Shown here one piece after another: positions 53,380-62,256 of a stretch of 64,000 bases of DNA; positions within the stretch are counted from its first letter, which is position 1; every line of letters starts with the position of its first letter. The position numbers and the translations under genes were made by a program. Origin of the DNA: Bin55 sp963667455 (GTDB lineage Bacteria > Pseudomonadota > Gammaproteobacteria > Pseudomonadales > Azotimanducaceae); contig CAXXFR010000039.1 in NCBI GenBank assembly GCA_963667455.2, forward strand, positions 62,001 through 126,000. The letters run 5' to 3'. The notes under the pieces were generated by a model. The model was given only the letters and a program-made list of their open reading frames with translations, had not been told where the DNA came from and made no database searches.

Positions 53380-55272
53380 ATGAGAGCGTTTGCAGCAGTC
53401 TGCTTCGCTCTGCTGTGCATTTGCGCACATTCGCAATATGGCGACTACTCTGGCAACGTCGAACTTCGCGCGAAATACAAACAGGCAAAACAAGCACGTG
53501 ATGCTGGGAGAACACGACAGTATGAAGCGCTCAAGGCGGAACTTCAGGACTACCCGCTCTATCCATACCTGATCTACCACGAGTCACTACGTCGAATCTC
53601 GTCGTATTCTGCCGATGAGGCACAGCAAATCGTCGACCAACTACAAGACACAGTTCTATCTGTCGAATTTCAACGCCGATGGCTCGACTCACAGGCGAAA
53701 GCTGGTCGCTGGACGACGTATACAGAGAATTGGACTGGATCGTCCGACCCGAAGGAGCAATGTCGCTACATCCAAGCACTTCACCGTATTGGTCAGAAAG
53801 ACAAAGCCATGTCGATGGTGGCCAACCTCTGGATCGTCGGTGAATCACAACCCAAAGAATGCGACCCTATCTTCGGTACGTGGATTAGCAACGGCAATGT
53901 AACCACTCAAGTCGCATGGCAACGACTTCAGTTAGCCGTTGAAGAGGACTCGCGCGTGCTTGCCCGCTATCTCATGAGGTTCTTTCGACAACCTGAACGA
54001 GCAAGCGCTCAATTGTTGTATGACGTGCACGTCAAACCTACCTTGGTCAAGACTCAACGAAGATTCTCCAACGACGACTGGGGACGCACCGCACTACTGC
54101 ATGGGCTTCGCGAATTCGCGAAAGATGAGGGAGTCGAAGCCCTCAATCTTTGGATCGACTATCGGGAACAGTTCGACTTCGAACCTCAGGTAGAACTGGC
54201 TATGGACGATCACATGTCCTTTTGGGCATCACGTGAGGGTCAGCTCATCATTGAGGTGAACGCCAAATTCAAACCGTCCACAATTGAGCGCATCGCTGAT
54301 ACTGCAATAGCCCAAGAGCAATGGAAAGTTGCACACGACTGGCTCGCGGCGTATCCGGTTGAAGAGCAGTCAAGCTACAAGTGGCGTTTCTGGTCGGCCA
54401 TCGTCGGAAAAGAACTCGGCCAGGAGGACGCTCAAGCCAAGCTTGAGGAACTAGCCCAAGAGCGAACGTACTACGGATTCCTTGCGGCAGATGAATTGGG
54501 TTTGCCAATTCAACTCAACCGACATGAGTGGGAAGATCCGTTAGGTGCACGAAGACAACACCTGAACGATGCCAGGATTGCGAGAGTATTCGAACTGTAC
54601 GCGATTGGCGACGAAGCAAGCGCGACCAAAGAGTGGAAGTGGCTAATACCGCAGCTGGATGAAGACGCGCGAACGTGGATGGTGTGGGAAATTGGCAACA
54701 TTGGATGGACCTACGACTCCATTCAAGCTGCTTTCTCAGCCGATGCCTTGGATTTGATCGAAACGCGATTTCCGGTGCTCTTCATTGATACATTCCGACG
54801 CAATGCGCACATGACCAACGTTGGCGTTCCGGTGTTGCTGGCAATCACACGGCAAGAAAGCGCGTTCAATCCCAAAGCAGTTTCGACGGTTGGTGCGCGT
54901 GGGTTAATGCAACTCATGCTCCCCACTGCAAGACGAACGGCTAACAACATGCGAGTTAGGAGACCCACATCCGATTCTCTGCTCGATCCCGAAATAAACA
55001 TCCAACTGGGTTCTCACCACATGCTGGAGTTGCTCGAAGAATTTGATGGCAACCACGCCTTGGCCTACGCTGCCTACAACGCAGGGTCACACCGCGTAGA
55101 TGACTGGATCGAAGAGGCGAGTGGAATGGACACTCGAGCTTGGATCGAGACTATTCCGTTCTACGAAACCCGAAACTATGTCAAGAACGTAATCGCTTTT
55201 GTGCAAGTCTATGGACACGTGCTGGACATCCCGACTCCTGTTCTTGGCAAACAAGAGCGAACCATTCCCTAG
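53380..55272 (+). CDS. slt: Soluble lytic murein transglycosylase
   Basis: 630 residues. A Sec signal peptide (AAVCFALLCICAHS) is followed by the long superhelical U and L domains and a C-terminal lysozyme-like domain: TRQESAFNPKAVSTVGARGLMQLM carries the catalytic Glu and the GLMQ motif, and AYAAYNAG is also intact. It cuts peptidoglycan with 1,6-anhydromuramic product in the periplasm during turnover. No ribosome site is clear, so expression may be coupled to the preceding stress protein. Confidence 0.93.
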   Translation: MRAFAAVCFALLCICAHSQYGDYSGNVELRAKYKQAKQARDAGRTRQYEALKAELQDYPLYPYLIYHESLRRISSYSADEAQQIVDQLQDTVLSVEFQRRWLDSQAKAGRWTTYTENWTGSSDPKEQCRYIQALHRIGQKDKAMSMVANLWIVGESQPKECDPIFGTWISNGNVTTQVAWQRLQLAVEEDSRVLARYLMRFFRQPERASAQLLYDVHVKPTLVKTQRRFSNDDWGRTALLHGLREFAKDEGVEALNLWIDYREQFDFEPQVELAMDDHMSFWASREGQLIIEVNAKFKPSTIERIADTAIAQEQWKVAHDWLAAYPVEEQSSYKWRFWSAIVGKELGQEDAQAKLEELAQERTYYGFLAADELGLPIQLNRHEWEDPLGARRQHLNDARIARVFELYAIGDEASATKEWKWLIPQLDEDARTWMVWEIGNIGWTYDSIQAAFSADALDLIETRFPVLFIDTFRRNAHMTNVGVPVLLAITRQESAFNPKAVSTVGARGLMQLMLPTARRTANNMRVRRPTSDSLLDPEINIQLGSHHMLELLEEFDGNHALAYAAYNAGSHRVDDWIEEASGMDTRAWIETIPFYETRNYVKNVIAFVQVYGHVLDIPTPVLGKQERTIP

Positions 55273-55295
55273 CTGACATCGCTACGGCTACTCTT

Positions 55296-56072
55296 TTGAT
55301 CGACATCGGTGCAAATCTAACCAACCGGTCTTTCCGCTCCGATCTGGACGAGGTGCTCGGTCGTGCTCGAACGGCCGGACTTGAGCACATCGTGGTCACT
55401 GGATCCGATGTTCAGTCTTCCCAACAAGCAATCGAGCTGTGTAGTCAGTATCCGAACTATCTGAGTTCGACTGTGGGGATCCATCCTCACCACGCCGGCT
55501 CGGTCGAACCAGGTTGGATGAATGAGATCACTACTCTTTCAGACAATCCGTGCGTTGTTGCCATCGGTGAGACTGGGCTAGATTTTTATCGCAACTTTTC
55601 GGAGCGTGAAGACCAGATTGAAGTCTTTCGTGCTCACCTAGGACTAGCGGAACGTCTCAACCTTCCGTTGTTTATTCATGACCGAGACTCCGACGGTGAA
55701 CTTCTACGGCAAGTCTCGCAATTTGAGAGCATCAGGGGTGTGATTCATTGCTTTACCGGATCGCAAGAGCTTCTACTCAGCTATTTGGATCGCGGGCTCT
55801 ACATCGGGGTCACGGGTTGGGTCTGCGATCGCAACCGAGGGAAATCCTTGAGGGCAGCCGTGCACTTCATTCCCGATGACCGTTTATTGGTCGAAACTGA
55901 TGCGCCGTATCTCTCGCCGCACAACGCTCCTCGCAAGAGCAAGAAGTGGAGAAACGAACCTGACAACCTCCCCTATGTCGTCGAAGTACTGGCGGAGGCG
56001 AGGAGTCAGTCAGTTGAACATATACGTCAGATAACGCAACAGAACGCCAAGACGCTATTTGCTCTCAATTAA
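55296..56072 (+). CDS. tatD: TatD family metal-dependent hydrolase
   Basis: 258 residues from TTG at 55296, which gives MIDIGANLTNRSF and aligns directly with the N-terminus of E. coli TatD. Metal ligands are present: VGIHPHHAG, GETGLDF, FIHDRDS, VIHCFTG and VETDAPYL. Family members are exo-DNases (3'-5') and/or deacylases for nucleic-acid repair. The open frame reaches upstream into slt, but that part has no protein sense. It ends over 18 bases of the convergent glutaredoxin-like gene. Confidence 0.9.
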   Translation: MIDIGANLTNRSFRSDLDEVLGRARTAGLEHIVVTGSDVQSSQQAIELCSQYPNYLSSTVGIHPHHAGSVEPGWMNEITTLSDNPCVVAIGETGLDFYRNFSEREDQIEVFRAHLGLAERLNLPLFIHDRDSDGELLRQVSQFESIRGVIHCFTGSQELLLSYLDRGLYIGVTGWVCDRNRGKSLRAAVHFIPDDRLLVETDAPYLSPHNAPRKSKKWRNEPDNLPYVVEVLAEARSQSVEHIRQITQQNAKTLFALN

Positions 56073-56288
56073 CTCATTGACATCCTCTGCGGAGAACGGC
56101 CAATCAATTCGGCTGCCCCCTACTTCGACAACCGGAATCCTTTCAGCTAGCGCTTGCAATAGACCATCGTCGTGAACGATGTCCATGACTGAGAGCGTTA
56201 TACCCGAGAGAACATTGGAATCGAGAAGCAAATTCAATGCTTCATCGCACAGAGAACATGACTCGGTGACGTAGAGGATCACCTCCAT
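56055..56288 (-). CDS. Glutaredoxin-like protein (DUF836)
   Basis: 77 residues from ATG at 56288. The fold starts EVILYVTESCSLCDEA with the redox pair Cys-Ser-Leu-Cys, followed by the cis-Pro segment IPVVEVGGSRI and an end DWPFSAEDVNELI. The DUF836 group are small glutaredoxin-like thiol oxidoreductases with unknown partners. A longer start at 56324 would put extra residues before the first strand. Confidence 0.8.
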   Translation of the reverse strand: MEVILYVTESCSLCDEALNLLLDSNVLSGITLSVMDIVHDDGLLQALAERIPVVEVGGSRIDWPFSAEDVNELIESK

Positions 56289-56356
56289 CGAGTTTGCATA
56301 TCCATTTGAGAATATAAAGACCAATAAGTCTTGATAATCAATACTTTACATTGATT

Positions 56357-57151
56357 TCATAGAAAACGGATTAAATCAATGGAGAATGAGAGATCTCTTG
56401 ATTCGACAGCTCGATTGACGGTCAAGTAGCCTTCCGGTACTGTTTCAAGTTCCTCACCTTCAATGGATCCCTGCAAGCGCACCTCCAACTGTGCTACGAA
56501 ACGATCCGAGAACGCATGCTCCAAGCCAGCACCCAACAAAAAAGTCTGTCCGCTAGTTGACTGCGTAGCTTCGCCTGACTGAAACTGGATGCCCGTGCAA
56601 GGTTCAACCATAGGACAACCTCTCTCAAAGCGTGTATCAAGATCGACGCTTACCCTCTTGAACCCGGCAAGAGCGTAGAAACCAGAAATCGCTGTCCAAC
56701 CAGTCGCGTTCAGTTCACGGCCCCACTTGCCAACTATTGCGAACTCCGAATTGGCACTCACTTCAAACGTCTCTGGCCAAGCTTCGCCCAATTGTGCTTT
56801 GGTTTGGGAAATGCCTTCTCCACGAACAAACCCTGGTGCACGACCTGCCCCTTTGGTCAGCTCAAGCTGAACACTGATGAAGCTGTTGTCCAAGAGATGC
56901 CGAAAACCGGCAACAACTCCTGCTCCAGCCAAATTGCCCGATCCAGTGTTGCTAGTTGTGAACAACTGCCCGGCAACTGGGGTCGGATTGTCCGGAAACG
57001 TATTGTCAAGAACCTTGGTATAGGTCGCTTCTGAATGAATGACGGCTCCATGAAAACCGACGAACAGACCATACGCATCGGCCAGTAGCTGGCATGTGGC
57101 AATTAGGGATCCAACAACGAAGAATCCACGCAGAAAGCCGACAGTCCTCAC
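56357..57151 (-). CDS. Small outer-membrane beta-barrel-like protein
   Basis: 264 residues. A signal peptide (GFLRGFFVVGSLIATCQLLA) precedes a chain of alternating strands with Gly-rich turns (GFHGAVIH, NLAGAGVVAGFRH, FLLGAGLEHAF, RFVAQLEVRLQG), a pattern of an eight-stranded barrel. Two Cys (RGCPMVEPC) probably form a disulfide in a loop. The GTG start at 57151 has GAGGAAA 6 bases upstream. No family is recognised; OmpA/OmpW-like is a guess. It is single, in the same direction as the glutaredoxin-like gene. Confidence 0.65.
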   Translation of the reverse strand: MRTVGFLRGFFVVGSLIATCQLLADAYGLFVGFHGAVIHSEATYTKVLDNTFPDNPTPVAGQLFTTSNTGSGNLAGAGVVAGFRHLLDNSFISVQLELTKGAGRAPGFVRGEGISQTKAQLGEAWPETFEVSANSEFAIVGKWGRELNATGWTAISGFYALAGFKRVSVDLDTRFERGCPMVEPCTGIQFQSGEATQSTSGQTFLLGAGLEHAFSDRFVAQLEVRLQGSIEGEELETVPEGYLTVNRAVESRDLSFSIDLIRFL

Positions 57152-57376
57152 AATTTCCTCTTCAAGAACAGCACACTTCCTTGAATTTTATCTAGCAGAA
57201 TCTGTGCAATCCGTATCTGCTCCGGGGACGGACAGGCAAATGAACGCACTTGTCGCTTGAACAGCTGCTCATTGCAAAATCGAGTTTTCGCTGTTCGTAT
57301 AGACTTGCGGATATTCCTGTTTAGCTGTCAACGGCATGCTTGTTTCCAATCCGCATCACTTGGTCCAACCCGCAAG

Positions 57377-57946
57377 ATGCTGACACGGCGGAGTGACACA
57401 GGCTCAAATCAGGCCGTAAAGCAATCGGAACGAATATTCATTCGTCGCGTCCGGTCCGCTGACCGCCAAGCTGTACTTGCAATGGCTCGGACGAGCCAAA
57501 GACTGCACCACCCCTGGATCACTCCTCCGCAGACCAATCACATGTTTCGACTCTACCTTCGACGCATGCAACGGGACAATGCTGAAGGATTTCTGTGCTG
57601 CCTTCAAACCACTGGTGAACTTGTGGGAGTGGTGAATCTGATGGATATCTCTCGCGGAACATTTCTGAACGCAAACGTCTCCTACTATGTGGATATCTCT
57701 CACCAAGGAAAGGGATACATGACCGAAGCGCTCAATTTAGTCACTCGGTTTGCTTTTGACGAGCTCGGCCTACACCGATTGGAAGCGGCCATTCAACCGC
57801 ACAATCAACCATCTCGAAATCTGGTCCAACGATGCGGATTCGTTTACGAAGGCTTGGCTCAAGACTTTCTCTTCATTGATGGACGATGGCGAGACCACGA
57901 GCGGTGGGCGCGTGTCGACAATAGAAACTCGCTCACTCGAGGTTGA
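57377..57946 (+). CDS. GNAT N-acetyltransferase, RimJ/RimL-like
   Basis: 189 residues from ATG at 57377. N-terminal strand RIFIRRVRSADRQAVLAM, acetyl-CoA loop VDISHQGKGYMTEALNLV, then LGLHRLEAAIQPHNQPSRNLVQRCGFVYEG, which are the RimJ/RimL/PseH-type features. It would acetylate an N-terminal amine of a ribosomal protein or of a small molecule or peptide. An open frame runs up to 57257 but its first 40 residues do not fit the fold. The stop is 21 bases from the ATG of the S9 peptidase. Confidence 0.88.
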   Translation: MLTRRSDTGSNQAVKQSERIFIRRVRSADRQAVLAMARTSQRLHHPWITPPQTNHMFRLYLRRMQRDNAEGFLCCLQTTGELVGVVNLMDISRGTFLNANVSYYVDISHQGKGYMTEALNLVTRFAFDELGLHRLEAAIQPHNQPSRNLVQRCGFVYEGLAQDFLFIDGRWRDHERWARVDNRNSLTRG

Positions 57947-57967
57947 CAAGGACTCTTGGATAACGAC

Positions 57968-59896
57968 ATGAAAACCCTGCCCTACGGATCCTGGCCTTCG
58001 CCGATTTCGGCCGAGCTGGTCTCATCTGACTTTGTCTCATTCGGCGATCTAAAGCAAGACGGCTCAAATCTCTACTTCTTGGAAACTCGTCCCAACGAAG
58101 GCGGAAGAACCGCGTTGATGAAGATGCGTGACGACGGAAACGCTGTTGAACTCACCAATCAGTCGTTCAATGTGCGAACCATGGTTCATGAATATGGAGG
58201 TGGATCCTATGCTGTCCTCGACGGACGCGCCTTCTTTGTAAATCGGTCTGATCAAGACATTTATTGCGTCGACGAGCAAACAGGCGATGTAGCGCGAATT
58301 ACATCCACCGGAAAGAACGAACGTTACGCTGACTTGGTGGCTGTTTCGTGCTGTCTCTTCTGCGTAAGGGAGACGCACTACGAGGATCGAGAAGCCAAGA
58401 ACGATCTTGTTTGCATCAATGTGTCTGACGGATCGATCGACGTGATCCACGAGGGTCACGACTTCTACGCTGCGCCAACTCCCTCCCCCGACCACAACCG
58501 CTTTGCATTCGTCGCCTGGGACCACCCGAACATGCCATGGGACGGCACCCAGCTCTACCTAGCAACTCTCACACTAGATTGCCCTTGCGTTTTGACAGAC
58601 CTCACGGTAATTGCTGGAGGACCGGAAGAGTCCATCGAGCAACCTCGTTGGATCGATAGCGAGAGACTTGCCTTCGTATCGGATCAAACCGGGTATTGGA
58701 ACCTTTACGTATATGACTCAGAGGGAGCTGTCTGCATCGCCAGTGAATCTGCGGAATATGGCGTACCCGCATGGCAATTCGGAAGTCGAACTTTTGCCGT
58801 AATGAGCGACACTATCCTGGTCTCGCTCAGAATCACAGAAAACGGACCGGAGCTTGTCTATGTCGACTGTGATACAGGTCTGGTCAGCCCTTGTACTGAC
58901 AGATGCTCCAGCTACGCATCCGTAACTCAATTCGAAGGAGACGTTGTATTCATCGGTGGTCACACCGATAACCTCAGTTCGATCGTTCGATTCTCGCCAA
59001 TTGATGGTTCCGCCAAGATACTGCGAACACAAGGTGAATTACCCGTAACTTCCGGCTACATTTCCGAAGCGCAAGCGGTTAAGTACAACAACATCCATGG
59101 CCAAGAAGTGTTCGCCAATTTCTATGCTCCGAAGAACCTCGAAACATCTGGGTCTGACTCCGAGCGCCCACCTCTTGTCGTGATTTCACATGGTGGCCCC
59201 ACGGGTCATTCGAATGCGAGCTTTAGCTTCTGGGTTCAGTATTTCACCACTCGCGGATGGGCGGTTCTCGATGTCAATTACGGCGGCAGCACTGGGTATG
59301 GACGGGAGTATCGAAGCAGATTGCAGGGCGAGTGGGGAAACATCGACGTCGAGGACTGCGTGGCAGGCGTTCGCTACTTGATTTCCCAAGATCTTGTCGA
59401 TTCCTCTCGGGTCGCCATTCGCGGGGGAAGCGCTGGCGGATACACCACACTCCGCGCTCTCACTGTCACTGATACCTTCAAAGCGGGAGCTAGCTATTAC
59501 GGTGTTGCCGATGTTCGAGCGCTGGTCAACGACACTCACAAGTTTGAATCTCGCTACATCGACGGTCTGATACCAGAAGCAGAAATCGATGCCCGTTCTC
59601 CTATTCATTCCATTGACAAGCTCAGTAGCCCTACAGTGTTCTATCAAGGAACCGAGGATGCAATTGTGCCCCCTAACCAATCACGAATGATGTTCGACTC
59701 GTTGGCGAAGAAGGGCATAACGACAGCATTGTTTCTGTTCGAGAAGGAGAGTCACGGATTCGTCAGGTCAGAGAACATCAAGACTTCGCTCGAGACTGAG
59801 TTCGTGTTCTTTTGTCAAGTCTTTGGGATTGAACCGGATGGTTTGTCCACCAATAGTTTCAAGCAAGCCGAGGTGGCCAACGCATCATGGTATTGA
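57968..59896 (+). CDS. S9 family peptidase (acylaminoacyl-peptidase/DPP type), cytoplasmic
   Basis: 642 residues from ATG at 57968 (TTG at 57956 also open). A seven-bladed propeller (VSFGDLKQDGSNLYFLETRP and following blades) is followed by an alpha/beta hydrolase domain: VISHGGPTGHS oxyanion segment, nucleophile Ser in IRGGSAGGYTTL, Asp in GTEDAIVPP, His in ESHGFVR. It lacks a signal peptide, unlike the S9 enzyme at 14.4 kb. Family members remove acyl-amino acids or dipeptides from N-termini, which fits the neighbouring acetyltransferase. It overlaps the ligase gene by 10 bases. Confidence 0.9.
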   Translation: MKTLPYGSWPSPISAELVSSDFVSFGDLKQDGSNLYFLETRPNEGGRTALMKMRDDGNAVELTNQSFNVRTMVHEYGGGSYAVLDGRAFFVNRSDQDIYCVDEQTGDVARITSTGKNERYADLVAVSCCLFCVRETHYEDREAKNDLVCINVSDGSIDVIHEGHDFYAAPTPSPDHNRFAFVAWDHPNMPWDGTQLYLATLTLDCPCVLTDLTVIAGGPEESIEQPRWIDSERLAFVSDQTGYWNLYVYDSEGAVCIASESAEYGVPAWQFGSRTFAVMSDTILVSLRITENGPELVYVDCDTGLVSPCTDRCSSYASVTQFEGDVVFIGGHTDNLSSIVRFSPIDGSAKILRTQGELPVTSGYISEAQAVKYNNIHGQEVFANFYAPKNLETSGSDSERPPLVVISHGGPTGHSNASFSFWVQYFTTRGWAVLDVNYGGSTGYGREYRSRLQGEWGNIDVEDCVAGVRYLISQDLVDSSRVAIRGGSAGGYTTLRALTVTDTFKAGASYYGVADVRALVNDTHKFESRYIDGLIPEAEIDARSPIHSIDKLSSPTVFYQGTEDAIVPPNQSRMMFDSLAKKGITTALFLFEKESHGFVRSENIKTSLETEFVFFCQVFGIEPDGLSTNSFKQAEVANASWY

Positions 59897-60831
59897 GAGT
59901 AGCTGTACTAGGTGGAGGCAACTCCAACGAAGCGGAGATTTCACGTTCGTCCGCGTCGCAAATCTCGATCGCTCTTAAGGGAGCTTTCGACACTCGCTAC
60001 ATCGAGCTGACATCTCGGATAGCTCTCGACCTTCACGAGTTTCAACCCGACATTGTGTTTCCAGTCTTTCACGGTCCACCGGGCGAGGATGGCACGATTC
60101 AAGGACTCCTTGAAATTCTCGAATATCCGTATGTTGGCTGTGGAGTTCGTGCCAGCTCCCTATCAATGGACAAGTACCTGTCCAAACAACAGTTTCGGAC
60201 CGTCGAACTACCTGTGTTGGACGACATCATTGTCAATCGCGACAACTTTCGAAGCAAACTCGAGGAAATCAATTCCAGATTCAGCAACAAAGTCGCGATC
60301 AAGCCCAGATTTCAGGGTTCAGCCTTGGGAGTCTCGCTCTTGCCGAACGGCGGAAACGTAAGAAGTGCCCTGAGCGAGGCTTTTCGATTCGATGAATACG
60401 TTGTCGTGGAGCCGTTCATCAAGGGCAGAGAGATTACCGTGGGGGTACTTGATCTGCACGGACAAGATCCCATCGCACTACCGGTGACTGAAATAACAGT
60501 CGCAGAGAACGAGTGGTACGACTTCGTGAACCGTTACACTCCTGGGCGCAGCCAGCACGTCATTCCTGCAGATGTCGATCCACCGGTATACGCTGCTCTT
60601 CAAGCAGCAGCCGTTTCAGCTCATCAAGTGTTGGGCTGCCGAGATCTGTGTCGCGCGGACTTCGTGCTGGAACCTGACGGCAGTTTCTGGATTTTGGAAG
60701 TCAACAGCATGCCTGGAATGACTCCCACGAGCCTCTATCCCGATGCTTGCCGAAACATCGGAATGGATTTGCCGGAGTTGGTCGCTAAGTTCGTTGAGAG
60801 CGCTAGTGATCGGGGACTAAGAAACGATTAG
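59887..60831 (+). CDS. ddl: D-alanine--D-alanine ligase family ATP-grasp enzyme
   Basis: 314 residues, standard length. N-terminal GGGNSNEAEIS carries the Ddl Glu and Ser; FPVFHGPPGEDGTIQGLLEI is the family box; the ATP-grasp part ends RADFVLEPDGSFWILEVNSMPGM with the metal-binding Asp, Glu and Asn. Differences from textbook Ddl: GSALG in place of GSSxG, and SRSSA in place of SLxSG. Ddl joins two D-Ala for cell wall synthesis; the divergence and the operon with a peptidase and acetyltransferase leave open another dipeptide product. It is outside any visible mur/fts cluster. Confidence 0.82.
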   Translation: MVLRVAVLGGGNSNEAEISRSSASQISIALKGAFDTRYIELTSRIALDLHEFQPDIVFPVFHGPPGEDGTIQGLLEILEYPYVGCGVRASSLSMDKYLSKQQFRTVELPVLDDIIVNRDNFRSKLEEINSRFSNKVAIKPRFQGSALGVSLLPNGGNVRSALSEAFRFDEYVVVEPFIKGREITVGVLDLHGQDPIALPVTEITVAENEWYDFVNRYTPGRSQHVIPADVDPPVYAALQAAAVSAHQVLGCRDLCRADFVLEPDGSFWILEVNSMPGMTPTSLYPDACRNIGMDLPELVAKFVESASDRGLRND

Positions 60832-60855
60832 GCGAGTACAAGCACTCGCCTAATC
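60826..60855. terminator. Bidirectional terminator between ddl and amtB
   Basis: GATTAGGCGAGT (60826-60837) and ACTCGCCTAATC (60844-60855) form a perfect 12-bp stem with a 6-base loop, overlapping the ddl stop. On the minus strand it is followed by GTTTCTT, so it best ends amtB; the plus-strand side lacks a T-run but may still serve. Confidence 0.7.
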
Positions 60856-60871
60856 AAGTTCGTCAGAGCAC

Positions 60872-62188
60872 TTACAGGTTGTAGCCGCTCTCGTTGTGCG
60901 TTGCGATGTCGAGACCTTCGATCTCGACTTCTTCGGGGACTCGCACCTTGACCATCAAGTCGGTGACCTTCAGAATCACCCACGTAGCGGCGGCTGTCCA
61001 AGCCATAGTCGCCGCGACACCAATCAGCTGCGAAACAAACTGGCTTCCGATCGCGATTTCTTCCTGACCGCCGAACATCCCCAAGGCGGAGCTAGCAAAC
61101 ACTGCTGTCAGTAAGGTTCCTAGGATTCCTCCGATTCCGTGAACAGGAAACACGTCAAGCGAATCGTCAATCTTCAATGTGCGTTTCATGAAATTCGTAG
61201 CGGCGAAACAGATCACGCCTGCCACCAACCCGATGACCAGCGCACCTCCGGGGCCAACAAAGCCTGAGGCTGGTGTGATGGATCCAAGTCCTGCGACCAT
61301 TCCGGTTACTGCACCCAAGACGCTCGGTTTGCCGAAACGAATCCACTCAGCAACCATCCAAGTAAACGCTGCCGTAGCGGCGGAAATGTGAGTCACCAGG
61401 ATTGCCATCGACGCATCGCCGTTGGACGCGACCGCGGAGCCGCCGTTGAAACCAAACCAGCCAACCCAAAGCATTCCCGCTCCTATGACCGAGAACGGCA
61501 GGTTGTGTGGAATCATGGCGTTGCTGGGAAATCCTCTCCGAGGACCTAAGTACAGCGCAGCGACCAACGCAGCAGTTCCCGCAGAGATGTGTACTACCGT
61601 TCCTCCCGCAAAGTCCATCAATCCTCCGGTGAATTGTCCCAGCCACCCGTCCGAGCTGAGCCATCCGCCGCCCCAGACCCAATGGCAAAGTGGCGCGTAC
61701 ACGATGATCAGCCACAAAGCGGTGAAGATCAGAACTGCGGAAAAACGCATTCGCTCGGCAAATCCGCCCACGATCAATGCCGGGGTAATGATTGCGAAAG
61801 TCAGCTGAAATGTCGCAAAACTCGACTCGGGAATCGTGCCTGTCATCGAGTCTTCGCTGATGTTCTTGAGCATAAAGTTGGAGAGGTCTCCAATAAATGG
61901 ATTGCCTTCTCCAAAGGCGAGGCTGTAGCCGCAAATCAGCCACAGCAACGTCACGAGGCATGCAATTGAGAAGCACTGCATGAAGACCGTGAGTACATTG
62001 TTCTGGCGCACCAAGCCCGCATAAAACAACGACAAGCCGGGCAAAGTCATGAACAGAACTAAGGCCGTCGATGTCATCAACCAGGCGGTGTCCCCGGTGT
62101 CCAACACCTGGGCGAATGCAGTTGGTGCGCCGATGGCAATGAGCACAATGACCCATCTCTTCAAGGTTTCATTTTTCGAAAAGCTCAT
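60872..62188 (-). CDS. amtB: Ammonium transporter
   Basis: 438 residues. An N-terminal signal peptide (WVIVLIAIGAPTAFA) as in AmtB, 11 helices, and the ammonium path residues: CHWVWGGGWL and FPVHGIGGILG supply the twin histidines, with DFAGGTVVHISAGTAALVAA between them. It conducts NH4+/NH3 inward at low nitrogen. The ATG at 62188 has AGGAGG 6 bases upstream, a strong site. No glnK gene is next to it, although glnK-amtB is the usual order. Confidence 0.96.
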   Translation of the reverse strand: MSFSKNETLKRWVIVLIAIGAPTAFAQVLDTGDTAWLMTSTALVLFMTLPGLSLFYAGLVRQNNVLTVFMQCFSIACLVTLLWLICGYSLAFGEGNPFIGDLSNFMLKNISEDSMTGTIPESSFATFQLTFAIITPALIVGGFAERMRFSAVLIFTALWLIIVYAPLCHWVWGGGWLSSDGWLGQFTGGLMDFAGGTVVHISAGTAALVAALYLGPRRGFPSNAMIPHNLPFSVIGAGMLWVGWFGFNGGSAVASNGDASMAILVTHISAATAAFTWMVAEWIRFGKPSVLGAVTGMVAGLGSITPASGFVGPGGALVIGLVAGVICFAATNFMKRTLKIDDSLDVFPVHGIGGILGTLLTAVFASSALGMFGGQEEIAIGSQFVSQLIGVAATMAWTAAATWVILKVTDLMVKVRVPEEVEIEGLDIATHNESGYNL

Positions 62189-62256
62189 GGCCCCTCCTAT
62201 TGTCGGCCTAGTCTGTTGCCACCGAGACTCTGGCTACGCTACAGGACAATACGTCC

